The position numbers were made by a program, and so were the translations under genes. Below are positions 32,016 to 44,002 of a stretch of 64,000 nt of DNA, one piece after another. Numbering within the stretch: position 1 is the first letter of the stretch; the number at the start of each line of letters is the position of its first letter. The notes below the pieces were generated by a model, which was not told the DNA's origin, searched no databases, and was given only the letters and a program-made list of their open reading frames with translations. The DNA comes from Monoplex corrugatus (lineage: Eukaryota; Mollusca; Gastropoda; Littorinimorpha; Ranellidae), in NCBI GenBank assembly GCA_030674185.1, contig CM060312.1, positions 62,872,578 through 62,936,577 on the forward strand, in the 5' to 3' direction.

Positions 32016-33419
32016 AACATGTACAACTGGTTCACAAGGTCAGCATTCAAATGAGTGCGGTTGCTCACAACAGCCGAGACAACAACACTACAGTAGCAAC
32101 AACAACAACAAATTAACAAGAATAACAACAAGTATAACAACGACGACATAACTTTTGTTGTTACCTTTATTTTTCTAGAATTTGCATCAAACCCCATTTT
32201 GCGATTTTGATTTCAAATTATTTTCAAGATCACGACTAAGAAAGGAAGCCATAGCACGATATCCAGCTTTTAAAAACATAAATAAAACAAAACACAACAA
32301 TGGTTTTATTCATCTATACAGTCATTATGAACCAATAGCACATTAATTGAATCTTCGCTTCTTTCCGTTTCTATTGAGCTGTACCTCAGTTTGTGTTTGA
32401 TACAGGTATCTAGTTTATTCTGCTTTTCCCCCACCTATCTTCTTAGATGCTTCATTGTTCTCAAGACTTTTGAGACGTTCCCCCCCCCCCCTCTCTCTCT
32501 CTCCCTCCCTCCCTCTTAGACATGTTGCTTTTGTCAAATAGCCATTATTTTTCATGTTATCGTTGGTGGCGGTAGCAGTGATAGTGGTAGTAATGATTAT
32601 TTAACTGCGCAGTAATCTATGCTGCCCCCACCACTACTATGACTACTACAAGGGTACCACTACTACCACCACCATTACTATTACTTCTAGCAGAGATTCT
32701 CCTTTTCATGTTGCACAATGTCATACATTGTTATTCGGAAAAATACTTTATTTCACTTCTGTCTTGCATTCCCAATTTCGGTGTTAATCAGTAAATTGTC
32801 AGATAAAATTTGTCAGATGTGTCTAAATCATATATTATCAAAAATATTGTATATAGTTATTGTTAGTGAAGTTGTTTAGTTGCTGTTGTTGTTGTTGGTT
32901 TTCATGTGTTTTGGAAGAGGTGAGGAAGGGCTAAATTTTCATTATATAGATAATTGTTCTGTTGTAATGTTAAATACATGAGTGCTAACAGTATTCATGT
33001 ACAAATATATTTCGGATATGGGGCGCACCACAAGAGAGCAAAAAAGAAATACAACAATACGCCGAGGAAAAAAACTGGCGAGGGATCAATCCAGCCCTGT
33101 GCACCTTCCACGCGAGAGGAAGCTGGTTCCACCATTTCCCAGCATGCATGGGTCGCCGGAAATATGGATTGACGAGCGGCCACGTCATTTGGGCGATCCC
33201 CGGACTGAGGGGAAATAACTGTCCGTCTTAAGCTTGTCTCCGCCCTCTGCTTGCCTAGCAGCAGTTAAATCCCCTGTCTCGTATCTTCTTGATCATTGTG
33301 TGGTTAATGGTGGATCCGTCGACGAGGTCAAGGTTACTTTTCATTAAAGACAAGAAAAAAAAATCAGTTTGAGAAGTACCAGAGTACAGACACACAAGCA
33401 TGCACGCAAGCGGGTGTGG
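32016..33419. other. Unassigned 1.4-kb interval
   Basis: (AAC)n at 32080-32120 and a C/CT run at 32482-32515. The stretch 33018-33270 is less AT-rich and includes ATG-started frame 33018-33218, which encodes 66 mostly basic residues (starting MGRTTREQKRN). I do not recognise it, and no splice signals or partner exon could be tied to it. The evidence for a gene is weak. Confidence 0.45.
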
Positions 33420-33531
33420 AAGACAGAGGGACAGAGAGAGAGATGGAGAGACAGAGGGAGAGAGAGACAGAGAGAGGGAGAGAGGGAAAGAGAAGGAAAG
33501 AAACACAGAGAGAGGGACACACACACAATGG

Positions 33532-33573
<42 letters not shown>

Positions 33574-33626
33574 GACAGAGAGAGGGACAAATATGGAGAC
33601 AGAGAGGGACACACACACACTGGGAG

Positions 33627-33663
<37 letters not shown>

Positions 33664-33688
33664 GGTCAGAGAGAGAGAGAGAGAAGGG

Positions 33689-33762
<74 letters not shown>
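33420..33762. repeat. (GA)n/(GACA)n array
   Basis: About 340 bp of purine-rich simple repeat. The three long Arg/Glu frames on the plus strand and the Leu/Ser frames on the minus strand are artefacts. Confidence 0.93.
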
Positions 33763-33766
<4 letters not shown>

Positions 33767-34129
33767 GTGTGTGAAAATTCAGATTAATTCAGTTACCAGT
33801 TATTTCTATGGGTGATAGATTAACGACCTACATGCGCTTTTTTCCCCATCCAGACCAAGTCCCACGTAAAACTAAAACACATAATCTACATGACTAAATA
33901 TCAAAACATGCAAATCGTCCATATGCCATCAGGCATTAAGAAATATTGACAACATAAGATGAAAACACTGAACCAGAAACCATGTAAAATAGCACCCGAA
34001 GTACATAATAACGTAACAATATTACAAGAACAGCTGACGAATTGGACAGACATAACATACGATGAAAGATGGAACAATAGGGAGAGAACGATACGGAAGC
34101 AGAAGGCATATCATACAAACCAAAGAAAG

Positions 34130-34132
34130 AGA

Positions 34133-34167
<35 letters not shown>

Positions 34168-34382
34168 GATACAGAGAGAGACAAAGAGAGAGAGAGAGAC
34201 AAACAGACAGACTCAGAGAGACAGGGACACAAAGAAACAGAGAGAGAGAGAGAACAAGACAGAGAGAGAGAGAGAGAGAAAGAGAGAACGAGAGAAAGAA
34301 AGAGAGAACGAGAGAGAGAGAGAGACAGAGACAGACAGAGACAGGAACAGAGAGAGAGAGAGACAGAGAGAGAGAGAGAGTG
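34130..34382. repeat. (GACA)n/(GA)n array
   Basis: About 250 bp of purine-rich simple repeat. Confidence 0.93.
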
Positions 34383-34919
34383 AAGTTATCCCCAAATCAT
34401 ATTTATTGCCTGGAAGTCTTTTTTGTGTTTTGTTTTACTGATTCAACTGCGATGAAATCTGAGGCTATTAAATTGGTTTCAATCAATCTACACCACAAAA
34501 TTTTGAAACAACGCACAACACTTCATGACAGTCGATTTTGATAACATTCATTCATAATATGCCTTGCTTACAGTTGCAATTATGTACAGACTTGGGGGGG
34601 GGGGGGGGGAGGTCCTATCTCATGGCCTCGTCACCATCATAACGATAATGACAGGTATTTATACTATTACTAATAATAAACATAATATTACACAAAGGCA
34701 GACACACATAAAACAGATGCACCATAATATTATGTTAAGGAAACAATAGAATTGATAATAATAATTGCATGTCCACTTTATAGGTCAATCAGATAAAAAA
34801 AAAAAAAACCAACAACAAGGACAACACTTAATATGTCAATGGGTCAAAACCGAACAAAGAAACGACAACAACAACAAAACCCAGCTTTTTATACAACACA
34901 TACACACACACATAGTCAT
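34383..34919. other. Unassigned, with a G-run
   Basis: G-run at 34593-34610; otherwise AT-rich with no gene. Confidence 0.55.
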
Positions 34920-35090
34920 AAGTATGCAAAGGAAAACAATCGCTTAGTTAATTAAACATACACACACGCAATAAAACTGACACATATATACATACATATC
35001 CGTGTACACACACACGCACGCACACACACACACATTCTCTCTCTCTCTATCAATCTATCTCTCACTCACACACACACACACACGTACTCT

Positions 35091-35149
<59 letters not shown>

Positions 35150-35922
35150 TTCTCTCGATACACACACACACACACATCTCTCTTTCTCTCTCACGTGCAC
35201 ACACATACACATGCAAACACACACATACCATCTAACATCACTCATAGTGAAAAGACGTTAAATTTAAGAACGAACGAACACACACACATTCATTCATTCA
35301 CTTACACACACACACACATATAACACACACATATAAACACACCACACACACACAAAAGAAAACAATACACCGTACAAGCCATACTCTTCCCAGCCTCTGT
35401 CCCCGATTTACAACTGCTATCACATCGCAGGGCATGTAACGTAGATCACATTCTATGGAATCATCTGCGCTCTGTGATGGCTTCTTGAGCCAAATGGCAG
35501 TGACATTGATAGGGATTAAGCGTGGCCTTGATGCGCCTGATGCGCCCACATGAATGGAGGCCAGAGATGTGATGGAGGAGATTATTATGGAGCGGCCATC
35601 GAGCTGGTTGAATACAATGGTTCCTTCCTGTGCGAGTGACAGCATTGTAGGCCAGCGTGTTTTGTAGTATGAAGTATGCAAACGAAAACTCTCGCTTAGT
35701 TAATTAAACACACACATACGCAATAGAGCTGACACACACATACATACACATCCGTGTACGCACATACACACATATATATCCGTACACACACACATACGTA
35801 CACACACACTCTGTCACATACACACACACATACTCTCTCTCTCCCTCACACACACACACATACCACACACACACACACTTTCTCTCTCTCTCACTTCTAC
35901 ACAGACACACACTCCTCCTCTT

Positions 35923-35963
<41 letters not shown>

Positions 35964-36077
35964 CTCTCATACACGCACACACACACACATTATACACACA
36001 CACTCTCTCTCACAACACACACATAGTGAAAAGACGTTAAATCAAAGAACGAACGAACACACACACATTCATTCATC

Positions 36078-36169
<92 letters not shown>

Positions 36170-36494
36170 TAACACACACACAAAAACACAATACACCGTA
36201 CAAGCCATACTCTTCCCAGCCCCTGTTCCCGATTTACAACTGCTATCACATCGCAGGGCGTGTAACGTAGATCACATTCTATGGAATCATCTGCGCTCTG
36301 TGATGGCTTCTTGAGCCAACTGGCAGTGACACTGATAAGGATTAAGCGTGGCCTTGATGCGCCTGATGCACCCACATGAATGGAGGCCAGAGATGTGATG
36401 GAGGAGATTATTATGGAGCGGCCATCGAGCCGGCTGAATACAATGGTTCCTTCCTGTGCGAGTGACAGCATTGTAGGCCAGCGCCTTTTGAGAA
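34920..36494. repeat. Tandem duplication of a ~0.8-kb unit
   Basis: Unit 1 is 34920-35668 and unit 2 is 35669-36494. Both start GTATGCAAA-GAAAAC, then CGCTTAGTTAATTAAACA, contain long CA/CT tracts, then share a 314-bp unique block (35355-35668 and 36181-36494). Those blocks differ at roughly a dozen sites. The CA/CT tracts differ strongly in length and pattern. Confidence 0.85.
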
Positions 36495-36659
36495 TCTTTG
36501 TTGCTAGCAGACTGAACACTTCGAATTAGTTGTTGAAAGTGCGGTCTGATAACCAGTTTTAAAAAAAAGATAAAAGTGAAACAAAAACCAGAAGAATAGA
36601 CAATAACGAACCAACTAGTTTATTAAACTTTTGCCTAGTAACTCACCCTTCACTAACTG

Positions 36660-36757
36660 ATTCACACACACACACACACATATATATACGGACGCACAGA
36701 CACATACATATGCACACGTGTATACATACACTTACATGCATACACATACAGAAAGTG

Positions 36758-36844
<87 letters not shown>

Positions 36845-36935
36845 GCAGCCAGAGACAGGCAGACACAGACAGACAGACAGACCGACACACAGACAGACAG
36901 AGACAGACAGGCAGACAGACAGAAAGGGAAAGAGA
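36660..36935. repeat. (CA)n-(GA)n-(GACA)n compound microsatellite
   Basis: About 275 bp of simple repeat. Confidence 0.93.
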
Positions 36936-37142
36936 TAGAGAGAGCAGACAAGTAAGCAAGTACGCAAGCCAGCAATGTAACCATTTATCCGACGAAAAAT
37001 GAATTAACAACAAAAGACCAATCAACCAAACTTCCAATCAACTAACAGGAGCAAAGGCTGCTCTTGGGCAGGATAAACTAACACAGAGAAACAAAATGAT
37101 CAAATCAGAATAACACAGCCGAGCCCCGTCAGCCTTTCTTTA

Positions 37143-37243
37143 ACCCTGTGACACCCTGTCCACCAGCACCCTGCGTTGTCCACCCTGTTAGCATAGCAAA
37201 AACTTAAGCCTTTGACTTCCTCACTCTGTCCACCAGCTTCATC
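37143..37243. mobile_element. piggyBac-like MITE fragment
   Basis: AACCCTGTGACACCCTGTCC, then GCAAAAACTTAAGCC and CTCTGTCCACCAGCTTCAT. It is the left half of the 193-bp MITE; the right half is replaced by the following TG/CG microsatellite. Confidence 0.6.
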
Positions 37244-37245
37244 TG

Positions 37246-37350
37246 TGTGTGTGTGCGTGCGTGCGCGCGCGCGCGCGCGCGTGTGTGTATGACTATAAAT
37301 ATATAAATACACACACACATGTGTATGTATATATATATATATATACAGAA
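37246..37350. repeat. (TG)n/(CG)n/(TA)n microsatellite
   Basis: TGTG, GCGC and TATA tracts in succession, all alternating purine-pyrimidine. Confidence 0.9.
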
Positions 37351-37389
37351 AAAAAAAGAGATGAGGTTCGTTTTGTTTCATGCTACTCT

Positions 37390-38095
37390 CAGAGTCTGAA
37401 AGAACGATGCATACAAACGTGTGAATATTTAGATCAGTTTAGGTCTAGTCTGCCTATGCCATCTGGGCATAAAAACATTGTCAGGCATTTGTCAGATTAT
37501 TTCTTCTACAAAGTATTTAAGCTGTAACCTGCCCCCCGTGGGGATGCTGGGGGCTCTTTCAGTATATACAATATCCCCACCTTCTGGAATTTATGTGCTA
37601 GATATTTCCTCTGTTTTTGTCACCCTCTGTTTCTGCCTTGTTCCTTTGCTTTCTGTCATTTCTTCCTATCATTTTCATCCTTGCTAGTCTGTTCACCTGT
37701 ATCTGTTCAATCAAGTCTTAGATACTTTCTCTTAGGATTGATATTTGGGTACGTATATTAAGTGCATTTTTGACTCTAGGAAAACGAGAAGCATATTTAG
37801 GTAATTTAGGCCCATTTGTATATATGTTTTAGCGTCCTTAATTATGTTCAAATATTTGTATTCAAGTATGTTTTTTAAGTCCCCTTTGCCATAAATAAGA
37901 CATGGTCAACGCCAGGGCATCTCCTTAGATAATGCGTGCGTATGCATTGATGTGTGTACTTAAATTTTCTTTTCCTTTTTTTTCCTGTTAAACTACTGTG
38001 TGTATATTGAAATGGTTATAGCCCTGATATGGCTGTACGCAGTCGGCTGGGCTTTTAGCAACAATAAGAATAAGAATAAGAATAAGCTGTAACCT
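37390..38095 (+). pseudogene. LINE-RH: C-terminal coding relic plus 3' UTR
   Basis: From 37390 the plus strand reads ERCIQTCEYLDQFRSSLP, then PSGHKNIVRHLSDY, which looks like the extreme C-terminus of an RNase-H-bearing LINE protein. It is followed by a stop and a 0.55-kb UTR starting CCCCGTGGGGATGC and ending GTCGGCTGGGCTTT plus an (AATAAG)n tail. This copy gives the orientation of the family. Confidence 0.65.
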
Positions 38096-38520
38096 ACTAA
38101 TATTTCTTGAAGCCATCGATTCGACCTTTGCTCGCTTACATCAACATTAATCGCATTGCTTTTGGCACGTTGAGTAAACGCGACTTGTTCGTAACTTACA
38201 TCAACATTTCCCTTTCTCCCAAGACGAATACTTACCGTACAATGTTAGTATTGCAGACAAGTGTACATCAGTCTCACAACATGTCGTCTGTGGCCAAATC
38301 CCTCCTTGCTGAGACACAGACCAGACGCCAAATCCCTCTTCGTGCCCATAGGTTCAGTCAGGAGATTTCGGGTAGATCAACCGTCACTGTCTGTGTATGG
38401 GGGGGAGTTCCTTTCAGACATCATACTTTCCGTGACAAAGTAAATTGTCTGTAGCGCTCAGCTGCCCACTCGTCTTCAGATACAAGCCCTCTGCCTTTCT
38501 GCGTATGGAGGACTGCACAT

Positions 38521-39224
38521 TTCAAAAGGAAAATGTGATACTGATAATTTCAGCGATATCTGCATTTGTTTTACAAGATTTGTAGAGTCCGTCCAATTTC
38601 TTTTCTTTCCCACTTTATCCAGAATTACAGACAAATAAACTTATCGGCATGTGAGGCAAAGACTGCTCATGAGCAGAGAAATACAGAATGGAGGAGGCAG
38701 CTTTTACATTGTTTATGAAAACAACGGTTATCTGATGTTGATTTAAAAATAAATCTGTCAGTTTATTGAAGCAAGAGTAAGCATAGAAAATTGTACCTAT
38801 ATCGATTTATATGCAGATAATCCGTTATGCCTCTTGAGCCTACCAATTATCACCAGTGATTTGCCCACAGAGACTGGATAAAATTGCACTTACCTGTATA
38901 TCTAAAACAATCCTCGTGGTAACGGTTTTCCTCTGTCACCTAAAACAATCTGGGGGCATGCTGCAAATGACCAAAAATGAAGTGACACCAGACGGTTGGC
39001 AGAGACCTACAACTGGTGGATAGAGGACGCTGGAGTGATGCCCTGAGACTCTCTACTTACCAAGCCCGTTGGAGCGTTCTTGCTGCCTCGTGCATTGTAC
39101 AACGCGGGAGGGTCTAGGAAGGCAAACATGTTGCAGATAAATCACAAGATTAGCGAAGTGATAGCCTGCTGATCACACAGCCTCGTTAGAAAAAAAATGT
39201 CTGTGTGCAGCAAACATTTGGTGC
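38521..39224. other. Unassigned part of unit 0
   Basis: At 38990-39120 the plus strand reads RDLQLVDRGRWSDALRLS, then WSVLAASCIV and a stop. It could be a LINE C-terminal relic, but I cannot assign it. Confidence 0.4.
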
Positions 39225-40205
39225 ATCATCATCATCATCAGGTGCCCTGCCGCATGGCGTTGGCGACTATGGACTTCCAACCATCTCTATCTCTCGTTGC
39301 CCCCAGCATCTCCCCCACCCTCTTCATCCCCAGCCACTCTGCAAGTCCGTCCAGCATTCTCTCCCTGGGTCTACCTGGTGCTCTCTTTCCCTCCAGCTTT
39401 CCCGTTGTGACTAGGTGCTCCAAATCCCCTTTCCTCATAAAATGGCCTATAAATGTTGCCTGTCTTTTCCTAATCTTCCTTATGAGTGATCTATTTGTGT
39501 CTGCCTCCATCAAGACTGTCTCGTTTGTTTTCTTTGCTGTCCATGGAACTCTCAACATTCTTCTGAGAAACCACATCTCGGCTGCCTCGATCCTGCTCTG
39601 GCTTTGCTTGCTGACTGTCCACGCCTCGCATCCATACAATAGTATTGGTTCTATATAACATTCAAGGACTCTCTTTCTGATGTTAATTGATAGGCATTTG
39701 TTGGGTAAGAATGCTTGTCATCTTCTTGAATGCTGTTTTGGCTTGGCCGATTCTGCCAGCTATTTCCGATGTGCTTCTGCCGTCTGATGAAATGACCGTT
39801 CCCAGGTATTTGAACTTATCAATCTGTGTTAAGGTTGTGCCATTTGTTTTATTTTGCAAGAGGGGATTTCATGTTTTTTACTGATCACCATGACTTCAGT
39901 CTTCCTGCTGTTTAGTTCCAACCCCTTACCTTTGCTTTCTGTTTCTAGTATATTCACAAGGTTTTGTAGGTCCCTTTCATTTTCTGCAATTAGCACGGTG
40001 TCATCTGCGTACCGAATGTTGTTTATCATTTTCCCTCCAACCTTTAATCCAGGGTCTTCTTCTAGGTTTCTCATGATGTTTTCGCTATATAGTGAAAACA
40101 GATCTGGTGACAAAACACAACCCTGTCTGACTCCTCTTTTGATGCTTTGAAAAGAGCTCATATTATTTTCTATTCTCATTGCAGCTGTTTGTTCCCAGTA
40201 CATAT
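39225..40205 (-). pseudogene. LINE-C copy, 5'-truncated, with intact RT box
   Basis: On the minus strand: MYWEQTAAMRIENNMSSFQ, RRGVRQGCVLSPDLFSLY, RYADDTVLIAENERD, then YGCEAWTVSKQSQSR, GRPRERMLDGLAEWLG and DGWKSIVANAMRQGT, with a CATCAT-type tail. It is the best reference for the family inside the window. A shift near 39840 breaks the frame, and the 5' part (motif A and upstream) is missing. Confidence 0.85.
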
Positions 40206-40679
40206 GGTGCACATACAAAAAAGATCACGACACCAAAAGGCTTGAGATAATTCTACCTCATCCAGGATCACCATGGCTATAGTTCTCATCAATATTTAAG
40301 AAAGGCGCAGCTATGACTAAACAGCTTTTCTGGCCGACTTAATTAAAAAGAGGATCAAACACTGAAATACAGTGATGACCAAGAGAATTGTCGTTTCTAC
40401 TGGGATGTAGACTGACTTAATGCCTGCTGGACAAATTGTGATGTTGCAAGAGCATGTAGTTGGTGGCTTTCTTTCTGTTTTTAGTTTACGACACGTTTAG
40501 CAGATAGCGAGGATGTTGACTCTTTCCCCACACCCACGTTCACAGTATATTGTTCTTATCTCATGTATACGTCACGTGTATAAGACTGTGCTTTATGAAG
40601 GTGACATTACATTACTATGGCGATGTTCCATATTAATATGTGTTCGAAAAAGACATTTCATCCCTTTGAATCCATCACA
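40206..40679. other. Unassigned part of unit 0
   Basis: No recognised element. It may correspond to diverged unit sequence. Confidence 0.45.
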
Positions 40680-41004
40680 AGAAATCTCATAATGAGAGAT
40701 CTCATGTCACCAAAAACCTTCCGATCCTCTCTCATAGTCATAGTCTAATTCTCTGCCCAGTCATGCACATACTGACCCAACGGAGCACCTCGTGTTTATC
40801 CTGATCACCACATTCTGAATCAAGACAGCTCTGTATGAACAACCCAGGGACTTAAGAACATCTGATAAGATATCAAAAGCAAGGCAAACAAATGCCATCA
40901 GTTTCTGGGAAAGCCATCACGCTTCACCAACCTCTCTTTCTTCCTGATGACACGTTAGGTATCTTCAGGGATTCGGAAGAACTCGACGTGCCTGGGCTGT
41001 GGTA

Positions 41005-41345
41005 GATTCAGGTTCAGGTTCATATTGCTTTTAGCCCAGCCGACTACTAGAGCCATATCAAGGCTAACACGTTAAAAACGACACTCAGTTTAACCCTTTG
41101 ACTACCGAACCTATCCATCGACTGTAAAAACTTAACCCTTTGACTCCCTCACCCTATCCAACAACTGCTTGCAGGAAAGTGGTGGATAGGATGAGGGAAT
41201 CAAAGGGTTAACTTTTCGCTTTGCTAGCAATAGTTGATAATATAGGATGCTGGTGGAGAGGGTGTAGGAGTCAAAGGGTTAAATAAAAAGACAACAGTTA
41301 TAAACCATGCTCATCGTTAACCTCGCTAGTCTAATCTTTTTTTCT
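41005..41345 (-). mobile_element. LINE-RH 3' UTR, subfamily 2, interrupted by a MITE
   Basis: GCCGACTACTAGAGCCATAT up to 41089, then the MITE, then AAAGACAACAGTTATAAACC and CATGCTCATCGTTAACC. The tail side has TTCAGGTTCAGGTTCAT repeats. Confidence 0.75.
41090..41282. mobile_element. piggyBac-like MITE (193 bp) with resolved TTAA target
   Basis: TTAACCCTTTGACTACC at the left end and GGAGTCAAAGGGTTAA at the right. Removing the element and one TTAA restores the sequence CAGTTAA-ATAAAAAGACAAC, matching the uninterrupted LINE-RH copies at 41870 and 31897. That shows insertion at TTAA with target duplication. Confidence 0.85.
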
Positions 41346-41793
41346 GAGATCTCTCCAAATCAACAACTCTTGTTCTGCATTTTTCTGCCAGGAAGAAGAC
41401 ATCACTGTCAGATACAAGACAAAGAATGGGCAGAAATGAAAAGGAAGCGACGTAAAGAAAATCACCCCACAGAAAGAAAACTCTGATCACAGGCTGTGCA
41501 GTGCACGCAATGTGGGGGAGCTGGGTTGTGAGGGGAGAAAAAAAAACGTGACAGCCCCCACAGCCATAATTCCATGAATCGGTGTATTTGTCAGATCTCC
41601 TCCGTTCTTAGCGCGTGTGTTTGCATGTATGCACGGACTTGTCGTTGGTTTTACGCATCACTGCATGTGCAAATTTCCCCTTTCGACAATTACTAAAAAG
41701 GACGGGAGAAGATTGGAGTCGAGGGATGTTACCGAAGTGGAAAAAAAGACAGCATTACCTGGCTGTTGGGTGCAGAGAGTTCTTGCCTAGCTC

Positions 41794-42472
41794 GTGTTCA
41801 TATTGCTTATAGCCCTGCCGACTACTAGAGTCATATCTGGGCTAACACCACGTTAAAATCGACATCCCAGTTAAGATAAAAGACAACATTTCAAAACCAT
41901 GCTCACCGTTAACCTTGCAAGTCTAAAATGTAATTAAAGACATAGTCACATACAACTGTAAAATCATATCAGGTGAAATGTATTGATCTCTTGTGAAAAC
42001 TGGAAAATTGCATCAAGAGGGACGTTTCCAAAGAGGTTCTTTAAAGAGTCCGCCGTGAAGTGCTTTTATCTCACAAGTCCCAGCAATCAGGAGGAGCTAT
42101 CCGATGCTCAACGGCTCGTCACACGGTATACACCACGGTGCTTCTTCGTTTCTAAAATGTACGAATGAGTGTCGGATGTGTGACCCGTGTGCAACCTAAA
42201 TAACACTGTCTTTTTCTTACGGTTCCCTGCAAACGATGGGAGACTTTTTTTCAGGCTAGGGTGGATTTGGAAAAGTTTATCTGTCTGTTCATTTCAATCT
42301 CCTGTCAGATTTCTAACGTTAAAGTGTACTTTGACATCTGTGTAAGGAATCGAGGATCCTGACATTTTTCCTTTGTGGCCCTTCTTGGCCAGGCATTCAG
42401 CCTTTTCATTGCCTCCAATACCAACATAGCCAGGAATCCAGGAGAACAGTCTGGTAATCTTCATTTGTAGCT
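41794..42472 (-). pseudogene. LINE-RH relic: RNase H end, CCHC region, 3' UTR
   Basis: On the minus strand, 42462-42304 reads LFSWIPGYVGIGGNEKAECL, then AKKG and SSIPYTDVKVHFNVRN. That is the H-x-G-x2-G-N-E-x-A-D part of an RNase H domain with its first His and final Asp altered. At 42160-42000 the line continues CIPCDEPLSIG, then LLLIAGTCEIKAL, the metal-binding tail of I/Jockey-group LINEs. The 3' UTR ends GATATGACTCTAGTAGTCGG. The short duplicated TAGCT at both ends may be the target duplication. Units 1-3 lack it. Confidence 0.75.
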
Positions 42473-42501
42473 ACTGATCTGGGGGCTGTCACAATGCAAA
42501 G

Positions 42502-42644
42502 AAAACAATTACTGAAGCCAGTTCTCAACCCAGCAGTTGCGCTGAAGAAGTCGGCCGGATCGCCGATGAAAGCTACGCAGTAAGTAGCCCTTTTTTGCAC
42601 TGAGAGACAGGTTCAGCCAGGTAGCCATTATAAAACAATTACTG
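42502..42644 (+). mobile_element. 117-bp insertion with 13-bp target duplication and hammerhead-like core
   Basis: AAAACAATTACTG occurs at 42502-42514 and 42632-42644, enclosing 117 bp absent from units 1-3 at the equivalent place. The insert has CTGAAGA (42542-42548), a 6-bp helix GTCGGC/GCCGAT, GAAA (42568-42571), then a perfect 5-bp helix GCTAC/GTAGC. This is the order of a type I hammerhead ribozyme. Deviations are an extra A before helix II and C where U is expected after helix III. There is no coding capacity. Direction of transcription and activity are unknown. Confidence 0.6.
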
Positions 42645-43059
42645 TCATTTCTGTCGACAGAGAAACTTCACACAAAGACTGTAGATAGTCGAATCACAAA
42701 GGTAGTCACCACTACAGTCTAACAAATATCAAGCTTACACACACGCTCTCTAAGATCAAAATTGACAAGGCAAAATAGGTTACGTCTCTTACACGAAACC
42801 CACCCAAAAGTTTAGAAAAGAAAGAAATGTACTGGAAAAAAATCTGGATTAACGTAAGTTGAACTACCGATTAATTCTCAGACTCCATCATAATGTATTG
42901 TATGATAAAAGCATACAGCTGGGTTGCTGGTCCCTGCGACTAATGGTATTCTCCAAACAGATTTCCTGTCCTCCAACTATGAATTTGCCTCCCTTGATAC
43001 ACTCTCTATGCATTAAAAAGAGGAACGGAGGAGTTAAGCGTAACGTGCAGTGCGTGCAC

Positions 43060-43218
43060 GCGCGCGCGCGGTGTGTGTGTGCGTTGTGTGTGTGTGAGTC
43101 AGTGAGTGAGTGTGTGTGTGTGATGTGAGAGAAGAGAGAGAGAGAGACAGGGAGGAGAGAGAGGAGAGTATAGGCAAGTGATGTGTGTGTGTGTTGTGTG
43201 TGTGTGGTTGGTGTGTAG

Positions 43219-43262
<44 letters not shown>

Positions 43263-43265
43263 AAA
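43060..43265. repeat. (TG)n/(GA)n compound microsatellite of unit 1
   Basis: Corresponds to the TG-GA tracts at 51460-51545 and 57975-58077. Confidence 0.9.
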
Positions 43266-43828
43266 CTCTTACTGCATGGGTATGTAGAACATATCTGTAC
43301 TTTAAGCCTGAATATGCAGCTGACAAAACCACCACAACACCAAAAACAACACCACCAATTTACTCGATTAAACTGTCATCCATCAACCCAGGATTTCGTA
43401 CAGAGTTTGGCACGTTGAATAAACGGAACTCGTCGCTACTTTTATATTCTTACGACAACAATATGTCTGATTCAGCCAGTAAGAATACTTACTGCAACTC
43501 ATAGCATATCATCTGAAGTCAGGTCCTTGTAGTTGTGACAAGTTCCTTGTTCTAAATCCCTGTTCGTGCCTACAGAGTCAGTCACAGGATTTCATGGATA
43601 AGTCATCAGTGTCCATGGATGGGGAAGTTGCTTTCAGACATTCTACTTTCCGTGACAAAGGAAATTGTCTGTAATGCTCAGCTGCCCAACTTCTATCAAA
43701 AACGAGTTCTGCTACCTTGAACCAGTAGTACACTATAGTTTCTAAAAGAGAACACTTGAAATTTTGCTGGATAGTATTAGTGGTAATGGACAGAACACTT
43801 TGGAGGACTGAGCAAGATCAAAAGAATT

Positions 43829-44002
43829 ATGTTATTATTGTTACTTAGGACAGCATGTTAGAATCCAAAAACATGTTATTATTATTGTTACCTAGGATAA
43901 TATGTCAGTACCCAAACACATCACGTTATTATTGTTACCAAGGACAAAATGTCAGTATTCCAAAACATGTTATTATTGTTACTTACGATATATGTCAGAA
44001 TC
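43829..44002 (+). repeat. ~45-bp minisatellite in unit 1, four monomers
   Basis: The monomer is ATGTTATTATTGTTACTTAG, then GACA-ATGTCAGTATCCAAA. The same four monomers are in unit 2 (52118-52291), and three in unit 3 (58644-58780). Confidence 0.8.

Larger units (their letters stand above)
38110..42834 (+). repeat. Tandem array unit 0 (divergent)
   Basis: 38135-38520 aligns with 43380-43700 of unit 1 (TTGGCACGTTGA, then CATACTTTCCGTGACAAAG). 40680-42834 aligns with 45230-46215 (GAAAGCCATCACGCTTCAC, AAGACAAAGAATGGGCAGAA, GATCACAGGCTG). Between and within these blocks lie a LINE-C copy, two LINE-RH pieces, a MITE and a 117-bp insert. The open frame kept in units 1-3 has an in-frame TAG here. 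Confidence 0.75.

Noticed and set aside
33369..33815. Long Arg/Glu-rich and Leu/Ser-rich frames at 33.4-34.5 kb and the matching ones at 50.3, 57.0 and 62.5 kb
   Set aside because: Translations of (GA)n/(GACA)n simple repeats with no non-repeat domain attached.
35298..36519. Paired antisense frames sharing RWPTMLSLAQEGTIVF-type sequence in the 0.8-kb duplication
   Set aside because: Most differences between the two copies change the amino acid, so there is no sign of purifying selection, and the frames run out into CA repeats.
38988..39120. LINE C-terminal relic reading RDLQLVDRGRWSDALRLS
   Set aside because: Suggestive composition but too short to assign to a family without a search.
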